NCBI GenBank assembly: GCA_964565775.1
Contig: CAZMGB010000003.1
Coordinates: forward strand, 124,001 to 188,000
Length of the DNA stretch: 64,000 bases
Reading direction: 5' to 3'
Source: CAZMGB01 sp964565775
Lineage (GTDB): Bacteria; Chloroflexota; Dehalococcoidia; DSTF01; JALHUB01
The notes beneath the pieces are model-generated. The model was given only the letters and a program-made list of their open reading frames with translations, was not told the origin of the DNA and did not search any database. Positions 1 to 9,114 of the stretch are shown one piece after another; within the stretch, counting starts at the first letter, position 1; every line of letters begins with the position of its first letter. The position numbers and the translations under genes are program-made.

Positions 1-1393
1 AGGGCCGCGCCTGCTCGAGCTGGGCCGCCAGCCGGAACAGAGTGGCCTCGTCGCCGAAGCGGCCCACGAAGTGGGCGCCCACGGGCAGGCCGTCGGCGTT
101 CCAATAGAGCGGCACCGACATGGCCGGCTGGCCGGTGATGTTGCAGAGCGGCGTGAAGGGCACAAAGGCCGCCGCGCGGCCAAACCCCCGAAGAGGGTCC
201 TCCGGGGGAGAGTCGAAGGTGCCAAGCGGAACGGGGGGCTCGCTGAGAGTGGGCGTGAGCCATATGTCGTGGTCGACGAAGAAGCGGGCGACGGTGCGGG
301 CCATCACCTGAAGCACCGTAATCGCCATGAGATAGGCGGGCGCCGTGTGACTGCGTCCCATCTCGGCCAGCGCCCACGTGAGCGGCTCGAACTTGTCCTG
401 GGTAGCGGCCTGACCGGTCGTCAGGGCCAGGCCATCCATCGTCAGCGTGCAGCCCGCCGACCAGACGGTGATGAACATCTGGGTCAGCGACTGCCCGTCG
501 ACTAGTGGACTTCCCTCCACGACCTCGTGGCCGAGGTCAACGCAGAGGGCCGCCGCGTCCTTTACGGCGGCCACACAGTCGGGGTGCACCTCCGCGCCGG
601 TGGCGGCCTCAGTCGTGAAGGCGATGCGTAGCTGACCGGGGTCGGCGCCCACCTCCTGAAGGAACGGTCGCGCCGGCGGCGGCGCCCAGTAGGGGTCGCC
701 GATGTCGGGGCCCGAGGTCGCGTCGAGGAGGGCGGCGCTGTCCCGCACGGAACGGGTGACGGCATGCTCAGCCACCAGGCCGCCAAAGATATCGCCGAAG
801 TCGGGGCCCAGCGGGTTGCGCCCGCGGGTAGGCTTGAGGCCGAAGAGGCCGCAGCAGGAGGCAGGGATGCGGACCGAGCCACCACCGTCGTTGCCGTGGG
901 CCATGGGGACGATGCCCGCGGCGACAGCGGCCGCTGAGCCGCCACTGGACCCGCCCGGCGTGCGGCTCGTGTCCCAGGGGTTATGAGTCGGGCCGAAAAG
1001 GTGCGGCTCAGTGGTGGGGAGGAGGCCAAACTCCGGGGTGTTGGTCTTCCCGAGGACAATGAGGCCGGCACGCTTGTGGCGGGCAACCAGCTCGCTGTCG
1101 TGGTCCACCACGTGGTCACGCAAGAAAGCCGACCCCTCCGTCAGGCGAACGCCGGCGTACGCCGCCAGCAGATCCTTGAGCAGAAACGGGACGCCAGCGA
1201 AGGGCCCATCGGGAAGGGGGCCGAGGGCCGTCTTGCGGGCCAGGTCGTACATGGGGGTGACGACAGCGTTGAGGGTGGGGTTCAGGCGCTCAATGCGGTC
1301 GATGGCGGCGTCGACGAGCTCGATCGCCTTGACCTCCTTTCGCCGCACGAGGTCGGCCTGAGCAGTGGCATCGAGCGAGACGAGATCGTGCAT
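1..1393 (-). CDS. Amidase signature family protein (3' end cut by window)
   Basis: Translating the minus strand from the ATG at 1393 gives an open frame that runs off the window start, so the last residues are missing. It hydrolyses amides through the Ser-cisSer-Lys triad typical of this family. The sequence shows the N-terminal Lys region (VPFLLKDLLA), the Gly/Ser-rich signature (TPGGSSGGSAAAVAAG) and the following GNDGGGSVRIPAS motif carrying the acylated serine. The C-terminal part (NITGQPAMSVPLYWN) is also typical. The start has a strong GGAGGAG ribosome site. It resembles 6-aminohexanoate-cyclic-dimer-hydrolase/GatA-like stand-alone amidases; no GatB/GatC genes lie nearby, so a role in tRNA amidation is unlikely. 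The substrate is unknown. Confidence 0.9.
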   Translation of the reverse strand, partial: MHDLVSLDATAQADLVRRKEVKAIELVDAAIDRIERLNPTLNAVVTPMYDLARKTALGPLPDGPFAGVPFLLKDLLAAYAGVRLTEGSAFLRDHVVDHDSELVARHKRAGLIVLGKTNTPEFGLLPTTEPHLFGPTHNPWDTSRTPGGSSGGSAAAVAAGIVPMAHGNDGGGSVRIPASCCGLFGLKPTRGRNPLGPDFGDIFGGLVAEHAVTRSVRDSAALLDATSGPDIGDPYWAPPPARPFLQEVGADPGQLRIAFTTEAATGAEVHPDCVAAVKDAAALCVDLGHEVVEGSPLVDGQSLTQMFITVWSAGCTLTMDGLALTTGQAATQDKFEPLTWALAEMGRSHTAPAYLMAITVLQVMARTVARFFVDHDIWLTPTLSEPPVPLGTFDSPPEDPLRGFGRAAAFVPFTPLCNITGQPAMSVPLYWNADGLPVGAHFVGRFGDEATLFRLAAQLEQARP

Positions 1394-1577
1394 CGGATTC
1401 TCCTCCTGGATCTCCGGCTTTCGGCTCCGCCACAGTGCCAGATCGCACCGGCCGGGTCAAGCCCTCAATAGTGGCTTCCTGCCACTTGCCCCGGCCGAGT
1501 TGCGGGCTGCGCTCGATAGGGAGGCCTCGCCCGAGGGCGTCGTTGCCTAGAATGGGGCGCGGGCGGCGGGCGATGAC

Positions 1578-2252
1578 CTATAGCCGGCACAGGTCGCGCG
1601 TGTCGCAGTAGTCACAGGAGGAGCCCTGGTCAGGCGTCAGAACATCCTTGCCGAGAGCCACGGCGTAAGAGATAGACTTGAATGGCCTGAGCAGCCCGGA
1701 CTGGAGCACCTCCACGCCGAGTTCGGCGGCGGGAATCAGCTCCACCAGCACGCGGTTGCCTGAGAGCGGCCAGTGCGTCGTGCCGGGATTCAGAGGGATG
1801 CTCGCCTTCACGCCTCTCGCAGCCGCCAGATTCTGGATGACGCGCTGGGCAACCTGCCCCACCTCATTGACAGCGATCGCCCCAATCAGGTCCAGCGCGA
1901 AGCCGGCTGGATAATCGCCCGCCGCGTGATGCTCCGCCACCCGTTCCTCCAGAAGAGGACCGATGGTGAAGATCGCCAGGACGACTTCGGGAGCAGCCGC
2001 GAAGAGCCGCGCCACGACGGCGCTCTCAAGCGCCTGCCCGTCGGCGATGATCAGCCGTTCTCCGTCGGCGCCGATGACAGGGTGGACAGCATAGGCAATG
2101 CCTGGCCGGATGAGGGCCCGTGCCTCCTCCAGCGCGGACTCATACATCTGTCGCCACGCCGGCCGCTCGCCGAGCCGCGATAGAAGGCCGCTCCGCCGTC
2201 TGACAGCTTGCGACGGATCGAGGGCGAAAGCGAAATCCCTGAGGACTGGCAT
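1578..2252 (-). CDS. Methionine synthase activation-domain-like protein
   Basis: The protein of about 224 residues resembles stand-alone versions of the activation domain of cobalamin-dependent methionine synthase, which binds S-adenosylmethionine during reductive reactivation of B12. Supporting features are the segment NPGTTHWPLSGN, the following GVEVLQSGLLRPFKSIS stretch, and a C-terminal cysteine cluster (CDYCDTRDLC) seen in anaerobe-type members. I chose the ATG at 2252 because AAAGGAG precedes it by about 11 bases; an upstream TTG at 2315 would add 21 residues. No methionine synthase or corrinoid methyltransferase is adjacent, so the partner is not known. Family assignment is fairly secure, the role is inference. 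Confidence 0.65.
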   Translation of the reverse strand: MPVLRDFAFALDPSQAVRRRSGLLSRLGERPAWRQMYESALEEARALIRPGIAYAVHPVIGADGERLIIADGQALESAVVARLFAAAPEVVLAIFTIGPLLEERVAEHHAAGDYPAGFALDLIGAIAVNEVGQVAQRVIQNLAAARGVKASIPLNPGTTHWPLSGNRVLVELIPAAELGVEVLQSGLLRPFKSISYAVALGKDVLTPDQGSSCDYCDTRDLCRL

Positions 2253-2570
2253 GGCCGCCTCGGCTCCTTTGCAACGTTCCACAGCGACGATACTCCCCCG
2301 CTCCGGGCGAATCAAGCAGGCCAGGTGAACGAACGTCCTGCCAGCGTGCGTTCACCTCCCTGCCGGTACCGGCCGAGGCGACGATGTGATGGGGCCGCCT
2401 CCCCGAGCCTAGTCCCTTCGGCGAGCGATTGTGGGACATTTGGCCCTTTTCACGGCTTAGGTTGTACCGCATCATACCGCTATCCCGGCCGCGGCCTGGG
2501 GAGCGTCGTTCCCCAAGCGCGAGCCATACGACTCGTGGAGCGCTAGCGTCGAGCCCCCTGGAGGTAAGAG

Positions 2571-5393
2571 ATGCCAGCAAGGAGAGATGGTTCGAAGGGT
2601 CAGCCCAGCGGAGCGAAGCGTCGCAACTGGGCTGACGCGTATCGCGACAAGTGGAAGTGGGACAAGGTCACGTGGGGAAGCCACTCCGTGGACTGCTACC
2701 CGGGCGGCTGCCCGTGGCGTGTCTACGTCCGCGACGGGAAGATAGTCCGGGAGGAGCAGGCCGGCGTCTTTCCCACCATCGAGAAGGGCGTCCCGGACAT
2801 GAACCCCATGGGCTGCCAGAAAGGCGCCTGCTGGAGCTGCCTCCACTACAGCCAGGACCGTGTCACGCACCCGCTCAAGCGCGCCGGCAAGCGCGGTGAG
2901 GGAAAGTGGAAGCGCGTCTCCTGGGACGAGGCGCTTACCGACATCACCGACGCCATGCTCGATGCCATTCAGGATCAGGGGGCCGATTCAATCGTCAATC
3001 TCTTCACGCCGGAGGTGGGTGCGACACCGGCCCGAATGTGGTCGGGGTTTGTCGGCGCTGCGACCACCGACGGCAACTCGGAGTTTCAGGACTTCAGTCC
3101 GGGCTTCTACATCACCTGGGGCAAGTACAACCCGGTCTCCAGCATGGACGACTGGTTCCTGGCGGAGCTGACGCTCATCTGGCACGCCAATCCCGTCTAC
3201 ACCAATATCCAGTGGTACCACTTCGTCGCCGAATCTCGCTACAACGGCGGCGAGGTGATCACCATCGCCCCCGACTACAGCCCCTCCGCCATCCATGCCG
3301 ACCAGCATCTGCCGGTGCGAATCGGCACGGACGCCGCGCTGGCGCTCTCCATGTGCAAGGTGATCATCGACGCGGAGCTGTACAACCGTCGCTTCGTCCA
3401 GGAGCAGACCGACCTGCCTCTGTTGGTGCGCAGCGACACCGGTCGCTTCCTGCGCGGCAATGAGGTGACGCAGGGAGACCGGGAGGACCAGTTCTTCTGG
3501 CTCGACAGCAAGTCCAGGCAGGTGGTTCCGGCGCCGCGCGGCACCCTCGCCCTGGCCGACATCGAGCCGGCGTTGGAGGGCAAGGGCACGGCCGTGCTGG
3601 CTGATGGGAGCAAGGTGGAGGTCAGGCCTGCCTTCGAGCTCTTGAAGGAGCGCCTGAAGGACTACGAGCCGGAGGCGGCGGCGCGCGTCTGCGATGTGCA
3701 CCCGGACCTCATCCGCTCAGTGGCCCGCAAGGTTGCCACCAGGAAGACCAAGATCTTCATCGGCTGGAACTCAGGCAAGTACTACCACGGCGACCTGATG
3801 GAGCGGTCGATGGCGCTGCTCCTGGCCCTCACCGGCAACTGGGGGAAGCAGGGCACAGGTACCCGCTCCTGGTCAGTATCAGGCTACGACGGCCAGACCT
3901 TGGCCAACAGGAAGACAAGGCCGGGCCAGGAGGCGGCCCGCGAGCTCTACCAGCAGATCCTCGGGACGATCCGCCTTCTCGGCGCCGACGACCGCACCAT
4001 GACGATGGAGATGATCGTCAACAGGGCGGCCGAGATGGGCGCAGGCCGCGTCGGCGGCCAGGGCAACGTCATACCGCCCGCCTTCCTCTGGTATCACCAG
4101 TTCGGCTACAAGGAGCGTTTCAACCGCAAGGACTGGTCCGACCCCAGCATGAAGCGCACCTTCGATGAGTACTTCCAGGAGGCGATGGACAAGGGCTGGT
4201 GGGACACGGCCATGGCCAAGGTATGGAAAGACGTGGAGCCACGTGTCCTGTTCGAGTCGGGGGGCAACGTCCTGCGCCGCCACCGCGGCGGCCAGGAGAT
4301 GCTGCTGAAGCACCTCTGGCCGAAGCTGAAGTTGATCGTCTCAGTAGACTTCCGCATCAACACCACCGGTCTCCATTCTGACTACATCCTGCCCGCGGCC
4401 CAGCACTACGAGAAGATGGGCACGAGCATGCCCTCCTGCCACCACCTGAACGTCGTGCTCGCGGACAAGGCCGTGGATCCCCCTGGCGAGGCCAAGCGTG
4501 ATGGGGAGATCGGCCGCATGTTGCTGGAGAAGCTGGAGGAGAGGGGCAAGGCCCGTGGCATTACCCAGATCACCAGTCGGTCGGGCCCCGCCGTCGACCT
4601 GAACGGCGTGGCCGGCCGAGAGACGCTCGGCGGCTATCTGCAGGACGAAGAAGTGTTCTGGGACGAGGCGCTCCGCGACAATGCGGCCTACGGCATCCTA
4701 CCGGAGGGCACCACCCTGGAGACGCTGAGGGAGAAGGGGCATGTGCGCTGGACCAACTGGGGGGTGATCGGCATGGGCCTCGCCCAGGCCTCGACCATCG
4801 AGCCGGACAAGACCCATAACCCCTTCCGCTGGCACACCGAGGACAAGGTGCCCTACCCTACCCTCACCCGCCGCGCCCAGTTCTACATCGACCACGAGTG
4901 GTTCCTGGAGGCGGGCGAGGAGCTGCCGGTACACAAGGAGACGCCCAAGCAGGGCGGCAAGCGGGAGTTCTTCCTCACCAGCGGCCACAACCGCTGGAGC
5001 GTCCACTCCATGAACCTGACGAACAACATCATCATGAACACGCACCGGGGCGAGCCGTTCATGTTCATGAACGACAAGGACGCGGCGAAGAAGGGCATCA
5101 AGAACGGTGAGGAAGTGCGCGTCTTCAACGACGCGGGCTCGATGCTCATCTCCGCGAAGATCTCGCCCTCCGTGCACCCGGGGCAGGTGATCGTCTACAA
5201 CGGGTTCGAGCCGTACATGCACCGCCACTGGTACGGTCAGGCGGACGTGGAGCCTGGGATGGTCAAGTGGCTGGGGATGGCGGCCGGCTACGGTCACCTC
5301 AGTTTCCGGATGTTCTCGTGGCAGCCGATCCCGTGCGACCGCGCCGTGACGGTCGACGTCGAGCGCCTGCGCCCGAGAGCCCGACGGGAGTAA
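2571..5393 (+). CDS. Type II DMSO-reductase family molybdopterin oxidoreductase, alpha subunit
   Basis: This 940-residue catalytic subunit should bind a bis-molybdopterin guanine dinucleotide Mo cofactor and one Fe-S cluster. His38, Cys42, Cys47 and Cys82 fit the His/Cys FS0 cluster of the NarG/EbdA/DdhA branch. Asp174 in the SEFQDFSPG stretch aligns by context with the Mo-ligating Asp of that branch. The C-terminal region has the pterin-binding fold (GHNRWSVHSMN). The next gene is the matching four-cluster beta subunit, 36 bp downstream. No twin-arginine signal is visible at the N-terminus, and no gamma (haem) or delta (chaperone) gene follows, unlike ethylbenzene or dimethylsulfide dehydrogenase operons. 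The ribosome site is GGAGGTAAG. The substrate cannot be told from sequence alone. Confidence 0.9.
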   Translation: MPARRDGSKGQPSGAKRRNWADAYRDKWKWDKVTWGSHSVDCYPGGCPWRVYVRDGKIVREEQAGVFPTIEKGVPDMNPMGCQKGACWSCLHYSQDRVTHPLKRAGKRGEGKWKRVSWDEALTDITDAMLDAIQDQGADSIVNLFTPEVGATPARMWSGFVGAATTDGNSEFQDFSPGFYITWGKYNPVSSMDDWFLAELTLIWHANPVYTNIQWYHFVAESRYNGGEVITIAPDYSPSAIHADQHLPVRIGTDAALALSMCKVIIDAELYNRRFVQEQTDLPLLVRSDTGRFLRGNEVTQGDREDQFFWLDSKSRQVVPAPRGTLALADIEPALEGKGTAVLADGSKVEVRPAFELLKERLKDYEPEAAARVCDVHPDLIRSVARKVATRKTKIFIGWNSGKYYHGDLMERSMALLLALTGNWGKQGTGTRSWSVSGYDGQTLANRKTRPGQEAARELYQQILGTIRLLGADDRTMTMEMIVNRAAEMGAGRVGGQGNVIPPAFLWYHQFGYKERFNRKDWSDPSMKRTFDEYFQEAMDKGWWDTAMAKVWKDVEPRVLFESGGNVLRRHRGGQEMLLKHLWPKLKLIVSVDFRINTTGLHSDYILPAAQHYEKMGTSMPSCHHLNVVLADKAVDPPGEAKRDGEIGRMLLEKLEERGKARGITQITSRSGPAVDLNGVAGRETLGGYLQDEEVFWDEALRDNAAYGILPEGTTLETLREKGHVRWTNWGVIGMGLAQASTIEPDKTHNPFRWHTEDKVPYPTLTRRAQFYIDHEWFLEAGEELPVHKETPKQGGKREFFLTSGHNRWSVHSMNLTNNIIMNTHRGEPFMFMNDKDAAKKGIKNGEEVRVFNDAGSMLISAKISPSVHPGQVIVYNGFEPYMHRHWYGQADVEPGMVKWLGMAAGYGHLSFRMFSWQPIPCDRAVTVDVERLRPRARRE

Positions 5394-5429
5394 CGACGGT
5401 CGCAGCAGGACTAGAGAAGGGACAGAGCC

Positions 5430-6470
5430 ATGACGAAGGAAAACAAAGCCATGACTTCCCGGCGGCAGCTCGCCTGGGTCTTCGACCTCAACAAGTGCAT
5501 CGGCTGTCAGACCTGCTCCGTGGCCTGTAAGGTCCTCTGGACGCAGGACGACGGCACAGACCACATGTGGTGGATGACGGTCAATACCCAGCCCGGACGG
5601 GGTACTCCCCGCGACTGGGAGACCATGGGCGGGGGCTACAAGAACGGCAAGCCCGTCCGCGGCAAGCTGCCGACGCCCGAGCAGTTCGGCGGCGGCTGGG
5701 ACTACAACTACGACGAGGTGCTGCGAGGCGGCAAGGGCCGCAGCGTCTTCCTCCAGAAGGTCGCCGGGAGCAAGACCTGGGGCCCCAACTGGGACGAGGA
5801 CGAGGGCGGCGGCACGTTCCCCAACGCCTACTTCTTCTATCTCCCGCGGCTCTGCAACCACTGCAGCGACCCTGTTTGCGTGGAGGCCTGCCCCAGCGGC
5901 GCCATGTTCAAGCGGGAGGAGGACGGCCTCGTCCTGCGAGACGAGGACATCTGCCAGGGCGCGCAGGAGTGCGCGCAGGCCTGCCCCTACAAGAAGATCT
6001 ACTTCAACGTCGCCCGAAACGTGAGCCAGCACTGCATCGGCTGCTTCCCCCGCATCGAACATGGGGTCGCGCCCGCCTGCGTGCGCCAGTGCCCCGGCCG
6101 AGGCGCCTTCATCGGCTTCCTGGACGACCCCTACGGACCGGTGTCGCGACTGGTGCACAAGTTCAAGGTGGCGCTGCCGCTGCACCCGGAGTTCGGCACC
6201 CACCCGAACGTCTACTACGTGCCGCCCCTGGCGCCGGCGCCCCTGAACAGCGACGGCAGCGCCAACGAGAACGGCTCGCGCATCCCGCCCGAGTACCTGG
6301 AGTCGCTTTTCGGGCCCGACGTTCACGGGGCGCTCGATACCCTCCGCGTCGAGATGGAGAAGCGCCGCAGAGGTGAGCCGTCGGAGCTGATGGACACCCT
6401 CATCGTGTACGAGTGGAAGGATGCCCTCGGCCCCTTCCCGCGGGACCCGGCGGACATAGTTTGGGCATAG
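5430..6470 (+). CDS. Type II DMSO-reductase family Fe-S beta subunit
   Basis: The 346-residue protein carries electrons away from the adjacent alpha subunit. Four cysteine groups are visible: CIGCQTCSVACK near residue 24, CNHCSDPVCVEACP near 142, CQGAQECAQACP near 175 and CIGCFPRIEHGVAPACVRQC near 200. The third group has Ala where a [4Fe-4S] ligand would sit (NarH has Trp there), so a [3Fe-4S] cluster is expected, giving three [4Fe-4S] and one [3Fe-4S]. This layout matches NarH, DdhB and EbdB. It lies 36 bp after the alpha gene and is surely co-transcribed. A second Met at residue 8 is an alternative start. No membrane anchor gene follows. Confidence 0.92.
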   Translation: MTKENKAMTSRRQLAWVFDLNKCIGCQTCSVACKVLWTQDDGTDHMWWMTVNTQPGRGTPRDWETMGGGYKNGKPVRGKLPTPEQFGGGWDYNYDEVLRGGKGRSVFLQKVAGSKTWGPNWDEDEGGGTFPNAYFFYLPRLCNHCSDPVCVEACPSGAMFKREEDGLVLRDEDICQGAQECAQACPYKKIYFNVARNVSQHCIGCFPRIEHGVAPACVRQCPGRGAFIGFLDDPYGPVSRLVHKFKVALPLHPEFGTHPNVYYVPPLAPAPLNSDGSANENGSRIPPEYLESLFGPDVHGALDTLRVEMEKRRRGEPSELMDTLIVYEWKDALGPFPRDPADIVWA

Positions 6471-6635
6471 GTGGAAAAGACGGCTTCGCGAGGTGTCACT
6501 GCCGGGGTCTCTTGTATCGGAGATCGCGGGAGGCGACAATCGCCGACGTCCGCTCCAGATGAATGAGCCTCGACGGAGCCGAGTGCTCACTCATTGCCGC
6601 ACCCCCCATGGCGGACGCAGCAGGGCAGGTGCAAC
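6471..6635. other. Gap between beta subunit and HpaB-like fragment
   Basis: No convincing coding sequence, RNA gene or hairpin was seen. The place where a gamma or delta subunit gene of the molybdenum enzyme would be expected holds only this short spacer. Confidence 0.4.
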
Positions 6636-6716
6636 ATGGCAGTCAAGTCGCCTGAGGAGTTCAGCGAGAGCCTGAGGGACGGTCGCCGCGTCTTCATGTA
6701 CGGTGGAGCCCATCAG
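6636..6716 (+). pseudogene. N-terminal fragment of an HpaB-like flavin monooxygenase/dehydratase
   Basis: The ATG at 6636 begins a peptide containing SPEEFSESLRDGRRVF. This closely resembles the first 20-odd residues of the 4-hydroxyphenylacetate 3-monooxygenase/4-hydroxybutyryl-CoA dehydratase family. Resemblance stops after about 25 codons; the frame then runs through low-complexity Arg/Pro-rich sequence to a stop at 6842, overlapping the start of the acyl-CoA dehydrogenase gene. It looks like the surviving 5' end of a gene deleted just upstream of that dehydrogenase. A chance match is possible because the fragment is short. Confidence 0.55.
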
Positions 6717-6823
6717 CCGCTGTACTCTCTCTCCGCGCACTCCGGAGGACCTGGCGAAACGACTCGTGGGACGGCATCACCCCGCCGGCGCCGGACGCCT
6801 GACGACAGACGGAGGAGAATCCT

Positions 6824-8077
6824 ATGCCTGCCATCGATGTGAACGAAGGTCTATCACCCGAGCAAATACAGCTTCGCGAGCAGACCCATCGATTTGCCGC
6901 GGAGGTGCTGCGCCCCGCAGCCATGGAGCTAGACGCCCTCTCACCCGAGGAGGTCATCGCGCCCGAGTCCCGCCTGTGGGAGGTGTTCCGGCAGGCCTAC
7001 AAGGCAGGCTATCACCTGCGATCCTTTCCACCGGAACTGGGCGGTGCAAATCTCGGCCCCATGGACGGATGGGTGGTGGGCCAGGAGCTCGGCTGGGGCA
7101 GCTCGGGCCTGTCCATCAGCATCGGGGTCACGTCCATGCCGTTCCGCTTCGCCGCCATGACCGGCAATCCCGACCTCATGAAAAAAGTGGTGATGCCGTA
7201 TGTCGAGGACACGGAGGGCAAGCACATCGGATGCTGGTGCGCGACCGAGCCCAATCACGGCTCCGACGCCATTCTCTACTCCGGCGAAAACGCCCGCCCC
7301 GACATTCACTTTGACTGCATGGCCCGCCTCGACGGCGACGAGTGGGTGATCAACGGCCAGAAGTCCGCCTGGGTGTCCAACGGCACCATCGCCACCCACA
7401 CGCTGGGTTTCTTCTGCGTCGACCCGTCGCTGGGCATGTCGGGGACCGGCGTCGCCGTCGTGCCGCTCAACGTGCCCGGAGTGAGCAGGGGCAAGCCGCT
7501 GAACAAGCTGGGACAGAGGGCCCTGAACCAGGGCGAGATCTTCTTCGACAACGTCCGCATCCCGCGGCACTACATGCTCATGGAGCCAGGCGGGTTCGCC
7601 GCCGGCACAGACATGTTCCTCGCCGCCGCCAACGCGGGCATGAGCACCACGTTCTGCGGGGTAGCGCGCGCGGCCTTCGAGGAAGCGCTGAGCTACGCGG
7701 AGCAGCGCACTCAGGGAGGCGTTCCCCTCGCGGAACACCAACTGGTTCAGCGCAAGCTGTTCGACATGTTCACCAAGCTGGAGGCGGCGCGCTCACTGTC
7801 CCGACTCGCCAACCGCAGGCTCCTCACCGGCCAGCCCACGCTCCACTACTCGGTCGCCGCCAAGGTCCTGTGCACCGAGACAGCGTTCCAACTCGCCTCG
7901 GACGCCATCCAGATCTTCGGAGGTATAGGGCTCGCCAAAGGGATGGTGGTGGAGATGCTCCTGCGAGACGCCCGCGCCTCCATGATCGAGGACGGGGCGA
8001 ACGATGTCCTGGCGCTGTCGGCGTTCCGCACCCTCCGTCGAGAGGGCGGCGGCGGCCCCGTGGCCAGCGGAGGCTGA
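6824..8077 (+). CDS. Acyl-CoA dehydrogenase family protein
   Basis: The 417-residue protein has the order of an FAD-dependent acyl-CoA dehydrogenase: an N-terminal helical domain, the middle beta domain (WCATEPNHGSDA, then INGQKSAWVSNG) and the C-terminal helical domain with QIFGGIGL and LLRDARASMIEDGAND. It should oxidise an acyl-CoA thioester at the alpha-beta bond and pass electrons to an ETF-like carrier. In the last motif the catalytic Glu of medium-chain enzymes (YEGT) appears as Asp preceded by Glu, so the base may be shifted or the substrate unusual. The start has GGAGGAG six bases upstream. It lies downstream of the molybdenum enzyme but is separated by the HpaB-like relic. Substrate unknown. 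Confidence 0.88.
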   Translation: MPAIDVNEGLSPEQIQLREQTHRFAAEVLRPAAMELDALSPEEVIAPESRLWEVFRQAYKAGYHLRSFPPELGGANLGPMDGWVVGQELGWGSSGLSISIGVTSMPFRFAAMTGNPDLMKKVVMPYVEDTEGKHIGCWCATEPNHGSDAILYSGENARPDIHFDCMARLDGDEWVINGQKSAWVSNGTIATHTLGFFCVDPSLGMSGTGVAVVPLNVPGVSRGKPLNKLGQRALNQGEIFFDNVRIPRHYMLMEPGGFAAGTDMFLAAANAGMSTTFCGVARAAFEEALSYAEQRTQGGVPLAEHQLVQRKLFDMFTKLEAARSLSRLANRRLLTGQPTLHYSVAAKVLCTETAFQLASDAIQIFGGIGLAKGMVVEMLLRDARASMIEDGANDVLALSAFRTLRREGGGGPVASGG

Positions 8078-8131
8078 TTGCGTCCGGGCGAGAGCGGCGT
8101 CAGGGCCGCTATTGCGAGAGGCGCCGCAGCC

Positions 8132-9061
8132 TCACTCGCGCCACGGCTGCTCTGCGTTCAGGCGCTCCTCCACCGCGGCGCCGTTCTGGCTCAGCCACTG
8201 CCAGCACCCGGGGCAGAGGCTCTCCACTCTCCGCTGGCCCTCTTCCGCCATGCCGAGGCGCAGGTAGGAGAAATAGAGAGCCAGGGCGGCCGAATGCATT
8301 TCCTCGTCGCTGTACTGCCCTGCGACGGCTTCCTGCAGGCGTCCCTCGTAGTCATCCGCGTCGTTCCTGAGGAACCGGGGGAAGTCCGGCGTGCAGTCGT
8401 AGTATGGGCCCTCGGCGGAGCGGCAAAGGACGAGCGGCAGAGACGGGCTATCAGCGTAGCTCAGGTCCGCAAAGTAGGCAAGCCTGTCGTCGAAGGCTAT
8501 CAGCTCCGGCACAGCGTCGCCATCCAGGTCTTCGATATCGGCGATCGCGTCATTGCCCAGTGAGAACTTGTCCAGAAGGCGAACGCCGTCGCTCCCGCTG
8601 CCGAAGATCAGGTATTCGGAGCAGCAGTGGGCCCCGCCTGTGAAGTGCAAGACTATGGCTTCCTGGCGGCCGTCCCCGTCCGTATCAACCGCGAAAGCCA
8701 CGTCCCAGTGCTCGAACTGCAACGCCTCCGGGTCGTCGGCTGCCATCACATATGCGTCAGGGCTCAGTCCGTCTTCGAGCAGTACGTACAGCTTGTCCTC
8801 AGCCAGCTCCTGACGGACCGCCCAGTCGGGCTGCGCGAGCGGCGCCGGCACAGGCGTCGAAGTCGCCACTGGTGTTGATGTTGGGACGGAGGTGGCCGGT
8901 TCCGCCGTAGACGTCCGGGCGGGGGTCGCTCCGACGGCCTCTCGCGTGAGGGTCGGCGGTACCTCATCCTCGCTACCGCAGGCGACCGCAAAGGCCAGCA
9001 GGGCCGCCAGCATCAGCGAGGCACAAACAGTCCGGGCGGTACCTCTCGCTCTATCAAGCAT
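8132..9061 (-). CDS. Putative lipoprotein with FG-GAP-like domain
   Basis: The 309-residue protein starts with a basic stretch and a hydrophobic segment ending in AFAVAC, so Cys28 is the likely lipidated residue and the protein is exported and anchored outside the membrane. A Thr/Pro/Ser linker (about residues 36-72) follows. The globular part contains Asp-rich, Ca-binding-like loops (DTDGDGRQEA and DLDGDAVPELI) typical of integrin-alpha or FG-GAP-like folds, and several Cys (CCSEY, SLCPGC) that could form disulfides. Function is unknown. The neighbouring hydrolase-cyclase gene is on the same strand 54 bp upstream, so co-transcription is possible. Confidence 0.75.
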   Translation of the reverse strand: MLDRARGTARTVCASLMLAALLAFAVACGSEDEVPPTLTREAVGATPARTSTAEPATSVPTSTPVATSTPVPAPLAQPDWAVRQELAEDKLYVLLEDGLSPDAYVMAADDPEALQFEHWDVAFAVDTDGDGRQEAIVLHFTGGAHCCSEYLIFGSGSDGVRLLDKFSLGNDAIADIEDLDGDAVPELIAFDDRLAYFADLSYADSPSLPLVLCRSAEGPYYDCTPDFPRFLRNDADDYEGRLQEAVAGQYSDEEMHSAALALYFSYLRLGMAEEGQRRVESLCPGCWQWLSQNGAAVEERLNAEQPWRE

Positions 9062-9114
9062 CGCCTATCTCCTCACCGACATGATGCGGGCGGCTGTGGC
9101 GGCACCGAGGCCAT

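Noticed and set aside
4698..6590. Long open frame (630 codons) on the minus strand
   Set aside because: It is antisense to the molybdenum enzyme alpha and beta genes, has no family resemblance, and is an effect of GC-rich codons.
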